The notes under the pieces: model-generated
Seen by the model: only the letters and a program-made list of their open reading frames with translations
What the model was told of the DNA's origin: nothing
Database searches by the model: none
Shown here: one piece after another, positions 37,001 to 64,000 of the stretch
Layout of the letters: every line of letters starts with the position of its first letter
How positions within the stretch are numbered: the first letter of the stretch is position 1
Position numbers and translations under genes: made by a program
Assembly (NCBI GenBank): GCA_005408345.1
Contig: SEMN01000010.1
Coordinates: 3,145,501 to 3,209,500, forward strand
Source of the DNA: Macquaria australasica
Taxonomy: Eukaryota > Chordata > Actinopteri > Centrarchiformes > Percichthyidae
Direction: 5' to 3'
Length of the DNA stretch: 64,000 nt

Positions 37001-37514
37001 GAGCTGATCCAGACGTCCTGGAAATTTAAAATATTATACAGAGTTTGTAGAAACTGCGTTGTGCATGTTGCATAACAAGCTATCATGCAAGTTAGTTAAG
37101 CTATCTAAACCAGTTAGCAAGCCTGAGCTGGGTAGAGGATGGGTTAATTTACTCAGAGCAACCCAATACATGATCCCAGCAGGCCTACTAGATAAATAAA
37201 CACCTCTATGCAACGCTAACTCCATGTTCATAAGCCGAACCACGGAGATACCAAACGGTCGCTACGTGGTCGTGAGACAATCATCTGATAGTTCATCTGC
37301 TTCGCCTGAGTCGATCCTGAGTGCTATACCGGACACAAGCTAGCTGGCGTCCACTCCTCCGTTGGCCATACACCGTGGCGTATCCTTTTGTAAAACTCCA
37401 ACTTAACGACCGACATTTATTTACTCTCACCTTTTCGCAGTATAGGCCCACCAGCTGCTTCATTCGCCAGTGTGGCCCAGTAAAAACATCCACCTCGTCC
37501 GGAAAGGGAGCCAT
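31047..37514 (-). CDS. fbxl5: FBXL5, hemerythrin-like iron-sensing F-box protein
   Basis: Substrate receptor of an SCF ubiquitin ligase that degrades IRP2 when iron is sufficient. Coding exons in transcript order: 37514-37431, 36750-36535, 35698-35603, 35387-35192, 34635-34450, 34323-34198, 33491-33337, 33249-33167, 32986-32255, 31682-31534, 31123-31047; 699 aa (human 691), all in phase. The N-terminal hemerythrin domain keeps the iron ligand contexts [24 protein letters not shown] and LPHMKEEEE. The F-box follows ([36 protein letters not shown]), then leucine-rich repeats ([37 protein letters not shown]). The long exon 32986-32255 includes a poorly conserved Cys/Arg-rich insert between repeats, as in mammals. 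The C-terminus ([20 protein letters not shown]) keeps the cysteines reported to bind a [2Fe-2S] cluster. Start codon: GAAGATGGC at 37514-37512, matching MAPFP of the family. Confidence 0.96.
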
Positions 37515-37587
37515 CTTCACACACTGAGCCTCGGTGCGTCATCTGCGCAGTCGGCGACACGAGAAGGAGGCGTGCGCGAGCCAGCGA

Positions 37588-37597
37588 GTCACGTGAC
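37588..37597. promoter_or_regulatory. fbxl5: GTCACGTGAC palindrome (CLEAR/E-box) upstream of fbxl5
   Basis: A perfect 10-bp palindrome, GTCACGTGAC, 74 bp upstream of the fbxl5 start codon in a GC/CpG-rich stretch (about 37515-37610). It matches the consensus bound by TFEB/TFE3/MITF and USF. Its position suits a proximal promoter or 5' UTR element. Binding is inferred. Confidence 0.55.
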
Positions 37598-37752
37598 CAC
37601 AGGTTCTAGACGAAGGCAAATGTTTATCCAAGGGAATAAAAGCTTAGATACATTTTACTGCAACTGGAGCACATGTAACGCTCCCAGGTCAGCAAACATG
37701 TTTTGAAAAGCTATAGAAAACAATGTTACCTTTACTTTTGCGTTGCAAAATT

Positions 37753-38420
37753 TAGATTAGATTAGATTAGATTCAACTTTATTGTCATTGTGCAGAGTAC
37801 AGAGCCAATGAAATGCAGTTAGCATCCAACCAGAAGTGCATGAATATAGTAGTATTTACAGAAAGTGCAGGTATAAATATATGTACAGTGATATACATAC
37901 ATGGATACACAATATGTACAGGAGATTAATAAATATATATGGAAGAAGTGGCTAGTATATGGGGAAGTGGCTAGTGTGTGGAAAATAAAACAAATATATA
38001 CATTATGAATAATATATATATATATGTACAGTATAGGTCAATTATATGGGGATTATAAGGTCAATTATATGGGGAATATGTATTATGAACAGTATGTATA
38101 TATATACAGTTTATGGTCAGTGGAGTAGTAAGCAATAGATGTGTAAACAGGCTAGTGCGAGCAGAGTACTGACTAGTGCAAATGGAAAAATGAAAGCAAT
38201 ATACAGTAATTATACAGTAATTATGTAGTGCAGTAAAGAGCAGTGATGCTCAAAGTGGGGGGGAAGTGTTCAGCAGAGACACAGCCTCAGGGAAGAAGCT
38301 CTTCTTGTGCCTGCTGGTACGGGAGGAGGGTGAAAAGTCTATGGTTCGGGTGGGAGGCATCCTTCACGATATTCCTCGCCCTACCCAGACAGCGCTGTTT
38401 GTATATATACACATAGGCCT
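37753..38420. mobile_element. Non-LTR retroelement remnant between fbxl5 and nek1
   Basis: (ATTAG)n is followed by CAACTTTATTGTCATTGTGC, ACAGAGCCAATGAAATGCAG and CATCCAACCAGAAGTGC, and further on ACACAGCCTCAGGGAAGAAGC with GTGCCTGCTGGTACG. This series is a common teleost retroelement 3' region. The middle (37860-38230) is a run of degenerate TATA/ACAGT-rich sequence. No coding capacity remains. Confidence 0.5.
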
Positions 38421-38548
38421 AATAGGACCTATCTAGATTTGAAAATACTTATAAGGCGCTTTGTGCATAGCTACAAGGCCATCTGCAGAAGCACTGCACT
38501 GACGTAAATTTACTTTTTTGCTCATATTCTATTCAAAAGCATGTCATT

Positions 38549-38780
<232 letters not shown>

Positions 38781-39158
38781 TATTGCATCTTACTTTTCAT
38801 GCATACATTCTATCAAACTTCAACACGCTTCACTCATTTAATCTATTTTATTCTTCCTCTATTGAATTTTTCTACATTGAAGTACTACTTGTTTCTTAGA
38901 TATTTTATATTTGTTTTATTGTTTAAAACTTACAGTTAAAACAGTTGGTTGTTTTTGTAAATTAAATTTCAAGAGAAGTTTCACATTGTGAAAGCTATTT
39001 GCCTATAAGCCATTAGTCTGATACAAGTTCTATGTTTGGGCAAATGAAACACTGGCAGAAGGCCGTGCAAACCGCTCTACCTACATTACGAGTAAAGTGG
39101 ATTTGCTTGGCCAACATCACGGTGCTGCCATGATAAAGACTGCTACCTTTGGCTTGTG

Positions 39159-39172
39159 GTTGCTATGGAAAA
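39159..39172 (+). promoter_or_regulatory. nek1: RFX X-box-like motif upstream of nek1
   Basis: GTTGCTATGGAAAA matches the RFX consensus RYYNYY-N(1-3)-RRNRAC at all but the last defined base. It lies about 200 bp upstream of the predicted nek1 first-exon donor; a CCAAT (GGCCAATGA, near 39273) sits closer. X-boxes are typical of ciliary genes such as NEK1. Inference only. Confidence 0.4.
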
Positions 39173-39309
39173 TGTCCACAGCAACAGTCCCACTGGGGGT
39201 GGAGACTACAGTCATTCGCCGTGATGATGGACAGCTGTATACACCAATTCACGATCGAGAAATACGAACGTGGCCAATGAAAATGCAGCAAAAAGAGAAC
39301 TGTAGTTAG

Positions 39310-39375
39310 ATAGAGAGCGCGAGGGCAGGTAGCAGTACCAGAGCCTCTGTGAGACAGCAGCGAAAAACACTAATG
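39310..39375 (+). other. nek1: Probable 5' non-coding exon of nek1
   Basis: The coding exon of nek1 begins at acceptor 39778-39779, so an upstream exon is needed. TAATG|GTAAGC gives a strong donor after 39375. The start is a guess. The exon ends in an ATG (39373-39375) that would open a uORF after splicing (see findings). Confidence 0.5.
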
Positions 39376-39811
39376 GTAAGCCAGGTATCAGCCACCCAAC
39401 ACCATTTACATACCGCTAACTAGTGAGCTACGTTAATCATGTTGCTCAGTGTTGCGTATAGTCACGGGGCATATATTTTGGTCTTCCATCTTCGTCTAGC
39501 TACTATGTAACGGTAACGTTAGCTATCTTGCTAACATTACCAGCTGTGTTGTCTCAGCATCACAGCCCGTCTGAGGCAAGAGATCTTTTTCTGTCTGACA
39601 ACACTCCTTGATGGAGTTTACATTACTGTGTATTTACAGAATCAGTGTTGCTGAAGTCAACAATAGTGGAGCAAAGTATTGCCTCTTGCAAAACTACCGC
39701 CATTAAACCCTTAGCTTTATGACCAAAGCCGGATCAGCTCGAGTATAGCTTTGCAATATGTCCCATGATCTCTTTGCAGACCCAGCATGAGGAGCCAGTG
39801 ATTCCACTGAC

Positions 39812-54972
<15,161 letters not shown>

Positions 54973-55797
54973 TGTTTCGTGCAGTGGAGCTGCTGGCAGC
55001 CATGACAATCTGCTAGCTATCTGATGTCTTCCCATGACACACATCATTGGCAGAAGGATCTATGCATGAAGTGTGCAGCCACATCTAACAGTGTTTCAGG
55101 CACACTTGCATGATGAATAACTAGTACACTCCAAGCTGTATTTGATCATTTTGACTATCAGCACCTGACACTATTTTCTCACCAGTGTTCATTCAAAAGT
55201 GCATTATCAAATACATGTTCTTATTAACCAAAGTTAACGTCAAGGTTCTGTCAAATGTTTATGATAGTCTGTGTCTGCAAATGAATGAAACACATGTATT
55301 GATTAATAACATAAACCCTGTTGTGTTTCAGTTTGTTGTTGGTTCTGTTAGAATCTGCAGTGGCGTTTCATTTGGTGGGCAAAGATCTGGTCCTCTCAGG
55401 GGCTCTCTTTCTAATTGTCACATACTCAAACATAGCTTCAAAACATAAACCAGGTCACCTTCAAAACAAATGTACCATGATTTACTCAGAACCAGTTGAA
55501 CCTCCTTTTCTTACAACTCTTTTCACCAAACAAGAAGTTGAATATAATCTAATACATTTTCCACATTTCTTACTGTTTCAGCTAACCCAAATTAAATACA
55601 AGATTTCCGTGAGACTGTTGTATGTTGCCAAGGCACTGTAGCAAGACTGTGGCATTAAGAGTGGTGGGTGTGTTGTAGGGGGCCAGGTCAGTTGGATGTT
55701 CTGTGCAGAGAGTTGTACTGATGATGTAAGAAATGGTACAGATGTTAACAATAATTCCTATTTGATTATAAATTAAATATTGTAAATCTTTATATTA

Positions 55798-55803
55798 AAT
55801 AAA
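55798..55803 (+). promoter_or_regulatory. nek1: Poly(A) signal of nek1
   Basis: AATAAA about 830 nt after the nek1 stop codon, with a GAGGACTTTTTATTTTC downstream region. The 3' UTR is AT-rich without other features. Confidence 0.6.
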
Positions 55804-58800
55804 TGCTTTTTTAAGAACCTGAGGACTTTTTATTTTCAATTTCTTTCTGCCTCACCACCATGTAGACTTCAAGGTATAGCTAAGTGTGGACACATCAATG
55901 CAATGCTTGCAAATTAGCTGTCTTACATGAGAAAAGATGTTTTATTAAAAAGTCTTAGATTGAAATGGGATTCTAAAGGTTTAAAAGACAATCATTCTGC
56001 TTTTCATGGGTCATGAGACTGAGGTGCCACTGGTGAGTACACAGGACTATTTTCATCTACAGCCCTTCAACAAACCACTCAGCCTTCTGTCAGCTAGCAA
56101 GATTTATTTGTAGTTTCAATCCCTGTGGAATAATATAACGGGAGCCTCCAGTGTTCTAACACCATATCTGATTTAGTGTGACAGGAAAAGAGGGTGTGTT
56201 TCCTCTGAGTTGGAGCACAACCAACCAAGTAATTGACTGTAGCATCCTCCTAATAAGAATAAACAAACCAGTTTGATAATGGTGCTTTGCAGCCTTTTTT
56301 TGACCTGAATGCTGTAGTAATTTAAGAATTTCTAATTGTTTCCCTATATTCTATGAAAATCCAAATAATCCAGTCAAATTAAAATTCATTTCATATATGT
56401 GTGGTCATCATGTATGACAAAAATAACATTGAATCAGCAGATTTTTGCTTTTATTTGCAAGTTTATCTCCACTTTAACAGTTACATCAAGTACAAACTAG
56501 TCAGCACTTCATTCATATATGTGCTATAGCTGTAAGATTTAATTAAAAAGTAATGACTGGAACCTGGGAATCATTATAATTACAACTTTTAGATAGTAAC
56601 CGTGACATTGGAGGTAATAGAGAGCAGAAGTTAGCCTCAAGGTTAGGCCAGAAACAGGGATGGGAATCTTCTGTTAGGTGTTTAGCTCACAACAACCAAT
56701 TTAGATCTTGCCTACTAGCTTTAATGGATGACACTGGCAGATTTCAAACACCAACCCCAGCGTGAACCTGCCATTATCGACGTTAAACTGTCAACTGGAA
56801 GATGCCTTTTGTCACGTGTGCTAAAATTATGGCATAATTAAATTCAAATGTAAACGCCCAGCATGCATTTTCAAGCTGAGGTTGCATGTTGTATGCCATA
56901 TTGAATATGCAAATGCAAAGTCAATTTCACATTAGATTTCATTTTTGAAACATGGTATGGTTTTATATTGGATTACATTGTAAATATATTTAAAATGCAT
57001 TTACATTTTTTAAATTTAAAGTTTGGCAGGAATTTAATTATAAGTTTGATTTTGTCGTGCAAAATACACACATATGGGTTCTGGCCTTCCACACTATCCA
57101 CTCTAACTTTATTTAGGCTGTTAGTCAAAGGCCAGAGAGGAATAGCACTTAAAGCTGTTAGATGCCGTACACAACAGAGCAATTCATTCAATATTTATGC
57201 TGCAGGAGCGGTGTGTTTGTTTGTTGTTTCATTTCATATTTAGTAATTCTGTTTTATGTCCTGCTTTGTGACTTGTATTATGCATGGGTGGTAGTTGTAC
57301 CTCAGTAGTGATTTGCATTTTACTTGTTCAGAGGCATATGCAGTACATGAAGGTAGGCAACTGCCTGTTCAAATACGGTGATAAGAGCATGAGGGATTGT
57401 GACAAAATGCTTATGGCTTTCTATGAAGTATTTAATGAGGAGAGGCTATTGTAGGCTTGGTTTGGAATCATGGTATAGCACCGCTGTTGGTTTTGTTCAT
57501 GTCTGTCTGTTTCATTAGAATGTTCAGTTATTTCACTTTAAAAATGAGAGATTTGTCTTTGATTTGCCAACATATATCTACTCGGTTCTTGTGCCTATAC
57601 AACAGTTTACTAGTTAAACACAAAAGAAAGACATAAACAGCAGTGCGCTTAATTTCATCTTAATAAACCAAATGCAACAGATCTCTTCACTTCTTTGTTC
57701 ATGAATTCTGTTAGATATGATAACTGCACTAAAATTGGGCTGGGCATTGAGGAAAACAAAAAGACAGATCATATTATAAATTAGGGTAGTCTCACAGGCT
57801 CTAGCCCATTTTCTTTCTCTGTTTGTCTGTCTGTTATAAATGAATTCAAATCGTGGTTTGGACTTTCCATACGGCCTGTGTTTGGCTTGATCCCTCTCGA
57901 AGGGAAACATCCCACAGAGAAATATATGCACTCAACCGTTATCAGGCAGTACTCATTGACATTCAGCTATAGTCCCTAATCTAATTTGAAAGCAGGTTGC
58001 CTCAGGCTGTTAGTAACTTTGAAAGCCTTATTAAAGTAATACAAATGGAGATCACTGGACGTGACTGTCCTGATCTTAATAGCATATTAAGCCCTAGAGA
58101 TTTTGGTCTGGTTTCAGTTGTAAGAAAAAGTGAATAATGTAGTATTGTCAACTTGTGAACAACACTATGAATGATGGCTCTGTAATCTGCACTTTGCTTT
58201 TTAAAAACGGCCTTCTGCTTTGGTATTTGCTGCATTTTAGTACTTTGTATCTTGAACATCTATTTACAGTAATGAACTGTACAAGAGAGGGAAATATTTC
58301 TGTCAAGGTTTATCCCTTCATGGAAATTGGGACATATGTCTTGTCATGCCCTCTTCTGCTTTCCTTGTCCCCATTTATAGGCAGTAACACAGCTGTCACC
58401 TCCATCATATGAGGGTGTGTGTGTGTGCGCAGTGATCTCGTTTTTGCCCTCAGGTGCAGTCATTATGAAAGATTATTGCCTTTCAATGTCTACCAATCAT
58501 TCCTGCTGCCTTTCTGAATAACATTAAGTAATGTCTGCAGAAGCCTTTTCACAAAACAACTCTGAATGTGTGCAGAATATGAGCGTGTGGTAATACATCA
58601 GGGTCAAGCAGAAAAGGAGGGCAGGGGCCATTGTCTCAGCCGAGGTAGAGGGGCGGATCCACTGCCTCTTCACAGTGAGGAAATATGACCTGAGGGCTCC
58701 TGCCAGCCCCCATGGGATTGCATGTGACAGAAGAGAGCCACCTCCATATAAATCTCCTTCTTTATTGCTCTTTTCTTCCTCTCCTTCATTCCTCTCAATA

Positions 58801-60480
58801 TGCAGTGTCCTCCGAATGAGATAAAAATAAATCACATGTTTATTGTCTGCCTGAATCTCACTCGCCCTCAAGTAGTTTAGTGCTTGTGCCTTTGCTGTGA
58901 AGGTTATAAGGGGTCAAAGGTCTACTCCAAATGTATTTTTTGTAATAAAAGCAGCGCCTTTGAAAAAGTGCTCCCCTTTTCCCTGTGGGCCTTTTGTCTA
59001 TTTTTATATCAGCAAATGACAGGTCCATCCATTTACTTCTGCCTCAGAAGATACTGGATAGTATAATCCAAAGCACAACTTGTTTGTTACAATTTATACA
59101 TTAGAATAATCCCATTTTTGCAATGTAAAGGTCACATTAGATGAGATAAGGACAGTTGTAGTTTCAAAAAACAGTTTATTCATAGCTGCCACAATAACAT
59201 GAAACTATAGCATCAACATCCTGTATGTGTAACTTTGGCATTAGTTTGTTGGCCCAGGACTGAAACGTAGCTATATTGTTGCTGAAGAAAAAGTGAGGGG
59301 TATGGAAAATCTGCTTGCTTTCACTAGAAAATACTGGAAAATGTGACCACCAGGTGTCCCTATTCACTCTCCAGTACTCATTTAGCCACGGTATGTTGCA
59401 AAAATTAGATTAAATGCCTACCTTAGAAAGTATAAGTAGACCACTTATTGGTATCTATTAAGTCCGCACCTTACTGCATCTGAGGGTAAGAAAACTGTAA
59501 CTGAACAGAGTATGCTCCTGAAATGCAACAGGAAAAAAAATCCATATTTTGGAAATAATTTATGTAGCTATGTCATTTAACTAGAGTTCCAAGAGGGCTT
59601 GCTTTCAGCTAACCGCATAAAATGTCCATATGTGGCCCAATAATGTAATGAAAAGCAAGTTATTTTCCACTGCGCCTGGGAAAAGATGCTGCTTTTTGAC
59701 ACATCATTACAAATCATTAGACGATTCAGTTCACGTCCGTTTGACAACGCTAGACGCCGCCTTCATGTGAGCCTCGAACATTCCTACTTTCCACTGTGGT
59801 AGTCCTGAGTACCGTTTGACTTTCAAGTAGTTTTAGTGGGAAATATGAGATATAAATATTAATAATGACATAAAGTAACTGTTTGTAGAAGTTGTTGGTT
59901 TCCTGTATGACGAAACGATGGCGAGTGACAGTGATGCCCGGTCCTAAAGTGTCAGAACACAGAGGACATTCGTTCGGTAATTAATTTTGTTGTTTTATTA
60001 ACCTGTCAAACTTTTTAAATGTAACCAGTTATTGTATTGGTCACTAACATTGTGCTTTGTATGTGCAAACGTTACAGCTCAGGTAATTTGTTGGCTCGTT
60101 CGTTCATGCGTACTCACTACTTACCCCCCATAATTTACGCCTTTCCCGACAGCACTTGAAGCCCACAGACTCCCTCCCCCGCTCTGCTTGTTTCCAGCAA
60201 CACAGTCCAGTAGAACAGAAGCAGCGTACTAGCATGGCGCTCGGTGCAGCTGGAGTTCCGTTGTCTCGCCTGTGTCCTTTCATGTTAGGTTTTACTTAAG
60301 TATCTGACAGATGTATGTTTATACTATACGTTACACGCACCTAAAGAAACCCTATCTTGGAAGAACAATAGTATTTGTCTGGCGAACACTCCAGATAAGT
60401 AGCTAGTATATTCCAGGTAGCTTGCTAACTAGTAACGTTAGCAGGAAAGCAAAAATTGTGAGATACGGGGCAACAAGAGG
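55804..60480. other. Intergenic region between nek1 and sh3rf1
   Basis: About 4.7 kb with no exon recognised on either strand. 56000-59700 is AT-rich with short chance ORFs only. 58560-58740 is GC-richer and less repetitive than its surroundings, which could mark a regulatory element. From about 59700 CpG frequency rises toward the predicted sh3rf1 promoter. Confidence 0.6.
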
Positions 60481-60501
60481 AGGAGTCGTGTTTTGGAAGA
60501 G
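60481..60501 (+). other. sh3rf1: 3' end of a probable non-coding first exon of sh3rf1
   Basis: A strong donor (AAGAG|GTAAGC at 60502) ends a GC/CpG-richer stretch that may begin anywhere in 60100-60480. The RING exon has an acceptor AG (61445-61446) 128 nt upstream of its ATG, so an upstream non-coding exon is expected, as in other vertebrates. The start cannot be placed. Confidence 0.4.
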
Positions 60502-61574
60502 GTAAGCTGAACAGTTGGCGAATGATTTCAAAGTGTTATACATAAATTGCTTTCGTCCGAGAAGTTATGAAAAACATTTTTTAAAGTACGAATGCTGTAA
60601 AAACTTCTAATTGTTAGTTACTTAAAAGGTAGCAACATTAAAGTAGCCCCCTCGCTAGCGAGTTGTCTTTGCTAGCAAACTTTCTCTAATTTGCACATTG
60701 GTAGTTTTAATTTCTCGCGTTAACGAGGAAACACTACTGCGCTAAGAACTACTGTCATAAAAAGTCGAATAAGTATCAGTACACGTTTCTCGTGCTGTTA
60801 AATGTTACGTAAAATTGACATTTTTCCGGTGTAACGTTACACTATTGCTGTACAAGCTTGGAAGATTTAGATTTGATCATTGAGATGTATTCTTGTAATG
60901 TGAGCAACAATAAGATAGATTACATCCGGCTGATATGGGTTTGGTATTATTTTCTTTTTATTAATCGCCAGACAAAGTGAGTTGATAACATCCTTGATAC
61001 ATTTCTCTCCATGTTTTCGCTCATGAAAGACAAATCACAGCCTTTCACTCCTGCATCGTTGGTGTGGGTTTCTCTTTTTTTGTCGCGGTCATGGCGTTTT
61101 GACCGTCCAAGTTCCACGGAGCCAAGATCACAGTTGCCAGGTGTAGTAATCCGCTGTCAAGTAAATTAGATGCACTTGGCCTTCAATCCCATATGCGTTA
61201 ATTTAATGACAGACAATAGGACAGCAGCTTTGTGTTTTACCGGCGTTGTCAGCTCATCACTTAGCTACAGTATTAAATGTGTCGTGAATGTGTCAGTTTT
61301 TCAGTGTGACAACTGAAATGTATCATATCTCATGCTCAACAAATGAAGCAAACACTACACTGTTTCAGCCATATGTGATGTCTGCTGTATGCATACTGTG
61401 ACCTATTTCAGTTGATTAATTTGCATGTCTTGACCCTGTTTTATAGCTGATGCAGATGCCATGGCCACAGCCGAGGTATGGGAGTGACGTGACAGTACTG
61501 GTCCTGCTTCCAAACAAAAACCTTATCATCAGCATCATGTTTTTCTGCTGAAGTAGTGGCAGAACACACAGAGA

Positions 61575-61952
61575 ATGGACGAGTCAGTGTTGTTGGATTT
61601 GCTTGAGTGCCCTGTTTGTCTGGAGCGACTGGATGCCACGGCAAAGGTTCTTCCCTGTCAGCACACCTTCTGCCGCCGATGCCTCCAAGGCATCCTAGGC
61701 TCACGTGGAGAGTTGCGCTGCCCAGAGTGCCGGACGTTGGTGGAGTGTGCCGTGGATGAACTCCCTAGCAACATCCTCCTTGTGCGCCTGTTGGATGGCA
61801 TCAAGCAAAGGCCTCGAAGGGCTGGTCCTGGGGCAGGAGTCTCAAATGGTACGTCTGGAGCCGTGGCCAGAGCACACAGCAGTGGAACCAGGGACCAGGG
61901 CACCCCAGGAGCACAACCCCAGCGAGCTCAGGCTAAGAGCACCCTTGTCCGG
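61575..61952 (+). CDS. sh3rf1: SH3RF1 (POSH), RING E3 ligase and JNK scaffold, first coding exon
   Basis: N-terminal 126 codons ending in phase 0 at a donor (CGG|GTTAGT after 61952). The start MDESVLLDLLECPVCLERLD is characteristic. The C3HC4 RING finger keeps all ligands: C12, C15, C28, H30, C33, C36 and the pair in CPEC. It is followed by NILLVRLLDGIKQRP and a Gly/Ser-rich linker ending STLVR, where the mammalian protein continues into its first SH3 domain. POSH brings MLK-MKK-JNK components together and ubiquitinates targets at trans-Golgi and endosomes. SH3RF1 rather than SH3RF3 follows from the CPVC start and from nek1 being the upstream neighbour. The four SH3 domains lie beyond the window. 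Confidence 0.93.
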
Positions 61953-64000
61953 GTTAGTATACTCACTGTGGCTGAACATGGATCAGTGAGTACGAATCTG
62001 TGTTTCCCATTGTTAGGGTCAAGCTGAAACAAAACACAGAAAATCTGTGTGGATTAAAAACAGCATGTTGCATTACTGGCTCTCTAATCTTTGCTGCAGA
62101 TTAACTGTTATCATGGTGATCTGAAAGGCAGCCAGTTGACTAGCAGCCCGGCATTACTAATGGCAGTGATGGAGAGCAGTCAATAGTTGAGCCAACAAAT
62201 GGTTGTGCTCTCTGTGCCGACTGCAGCCGGGCTTTTCCCGTAAGAAGGGTTCTCAGTTCTTTCTTAGTTGCTGACATTGCCATGTGCCAAAGTCTTTCTT
62301 GCACTCGAGATACCTTCCGAAGTGTTGCGTGTGAATGTACGTGAGAAATGCAGGGTGGGACTACTGATTGGTTGTTTTATCTGCAGTACAGAGGGGAGTT
62401 GTATAGTTGGAGAAGCAGAAGAAAATTGTGAAATGCTGGGAGCCTGTGTTTCAGCAGTTTTATTTAAACAAATGAGAAAGAGATGAGCTTTTAAATACAG
62501 GGAAATGGGAAAATAATACCTTACATTTCTCTTTGTAAAAGCTTCTGTAACATGGGTTGATTTTTGATTTTGACTGATTGTGATTAATTTTAAAGTTTTT
62601 GTCCTAATGGTTATGTGGAAACACTTAAAAGATGAAAGCAGGTGCTGAGGCCAACAATGTCATGGCATGTCTTGCTTTAGTGTTTTGGTGTAATTTCCTG
62701 AACTTACTTTTAACAAAAACTGCTTTTTTATTTATTTACACTCCTCTCTGGAAAAGTCAATACCCAGTATTTTATTGCTGCTATGTGTTAGGTATAAAAC
62801 TCAAAATCACACTTGTGTGTGAATGTGCTATTTTCTCTGAGCTGCCCAGACTATTTGGTGTGGAATTATAATATGGGCACACACCAGAAAATCTAACATG
62901 TTAACACTAGAAACAAATTCAAGTAAATAATATTGTCCTTACTCTTGAATTATCAAGATTCTTAACATTTGATGCTGTAAATATACCCAAATCACTTGAT
63001 ACAAGATATTATTTGTGATGGTATTGCTTTAACTTTTTTGCATGTTTAAAAACCTCGCTCCAAAAAATGTGAGCAGGGCAAAAAAAAGTGGAAAACGCGT
63101 GGGCCCCTCTTTGAGCAGCTCTGGTCTCCACGTTGGGAGCATAGTTGAGATGAAAAGATGTCAAGGTCCTGTGTAGAATCATTGGAATGTCAAAGCGCCG
63201 ATTATGTATCTGCCTAGCCATGCAGGTACGAAGATCAGAGACCTTCCTGTAAATCGCTACTGGGGGACCCGCCTCACTTGCCATAGTATCACTTCAGAGG
63301 AGTCGTGCTCATTTCAAAGCTGTTTGTGCATTGTGGAATTTCCCTCAATTCTGAAAAGCCTGTTCGTTGGAGATAAAGAGGTGGACACCTGAAACTACCA
63401 CATTATTTCACCCCTCCTATGTTTTTAAGTTTGACAGTTGATTATAATCCCTCATTGTAGACATGTAGGGTACAATCCTCCTCCATGCACACAGTGTATG
63501 AAAGCGTTTTGCCTGAGTGTGTATAATTGTGAAGTGCATTCAAAAGCTGTTTCCTATTTTCCTTGCATTTCCAATTATTTCGTAGAATGACACGATATTG
63601 ACTAATGGTGTCTGAAGTATATTCTGGCATCGTAAGGCATTCTGCTGATAACAGAGAACAAGAAAAGACATGGCTGTGCAGGTGTAACGTTGTTAGAACA
63701 CAGAAGGCAGAGATCAAAGCTCTTGCTGATTGCCCAGTCTGATCTCTGACCAGTGCTCCATGGGGACTGAGCGCTTCACTGCCCCTGGGTGACACCCTCA
63801 GTCCCACTTCTTCATTGTTCGACGTCTGTCCCCCGATTTTTGGGGGTATCTCGAGGCTTGAAGCAGCTCCTCTGGTGCCGTGCCCCTGTCCAAGCAGAGC
63901 TCCACCTCCAATTCTTATATGGCCAGAGAATGGCTGAGAGGGGAGGGCGGTGGGGACAGCCTGACAGATGCACAACAGGGTTTTGTTTCGGGTCCCCTCT
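61953..64000 (+). other. sh3rf1: Intron of sh3rf1
   Basis: No further sh3rf1 exon is visible to the end of the window. 62040-63440 is AT-rich with nothing recognised. 63700-64000 is GC-richer and carries an antisense 177-codon ORF that I do not recognise and do not call as a gene. Confidence 0.6.

Noticed and set aside
63442..63975. 177-codon ORF on the minus strand in the sh3rf1 intron
   Set aside because: No recognisable family, no clear splice sites, and low-complexity Gly/Ser/Leu-rich N-terminal half; the GC-richer local composition makes a long chance ORF plausible.

Overview
This window looks like nuclear DNA from a ray-finned fish, probably a percomorph-like teleost. It holds spliced vertebrate genes with GT-AG introns, mostly 80-1500 bp. 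Dispersed repeats resemble common teleost ones: a hAT-type MITE with CAGTGGTGGAA ends, a SINE-like element, LINE-tail-like fragments and long TG and GATA/TA microsatellites. I found no bacterial-style operon, CRISPR array, rRNA or tRNA. Exons were assigned by translating and matching remembered vertebrate families, and every exon junction was checked for reading phase. No alignment was run.

Layout from left to right. (1) 112-8430, + strand: the 3' part of cpeb2 (optional 51-nt exon, 24-nt microexon, two RRMs, ZZ zinc domain, about 3.5-kb 3' UTR). (2) 8658-9287: a complete hAT-like MITE. (3) 12216-14381, +: c1qtnf7, two coding exons, a secreted collagen/C1q protein. (4) 15013-29470, +: the complete cc2d2a, 37 coding exons, starting about 0.4 kb after the c1qtnf7 poly(A) signal. 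(5) 31047-37514, - strand: the complete fbxl5, 11 coding exons, tail-to-tail with cc2d2a. (6) 37753-38780: retroelement remnant and microsatellite. (7) 39812-54972, +: the complete nek1, 34 coding exons. (8) 55804-about 60480: about 4.7 kb with no recognised gene. (9) 61575-61952, +: the first coding exon of sh3rf1 (RING domain); the rest lies beyond the window.

As I recall human gene order, CPEB2-C1QTNF7-CC2D2A-FBXL5 sit together on 4p15 and NEK1-SH3RF1 on 4q32-33. Here the two blocks are joined end to end between fbxl5 and nek1, in a repeat-rich gap. The genes are not an operon. Two (cc2d2a, nek1) are cilium genes, one (fbxl5) is the iron-sensing ubiquitin-ligase subunit, one (cpeb2) is a translational regulator, one (sh3rf1) is a JNK scaffold and E3 ligase, and one (c1qtnf7) is a secreted CTRP.

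The most noteworthy observations are: four consecutive perfect hairpins in cc2d2a intron 23 next to a coding-like antisense ORF; a perfect 29-bp hairpin in the cpeb2 intron upstream of its microexon; a candidate 15-nt in-frame microexon in cc2d2a; a tandem exon duplication in nek1; uORFs before the nek1 start; a TFEB/USF-type palindrome just upstream of fbxl5; and an RFX X-box-like motif upstream of nek1.
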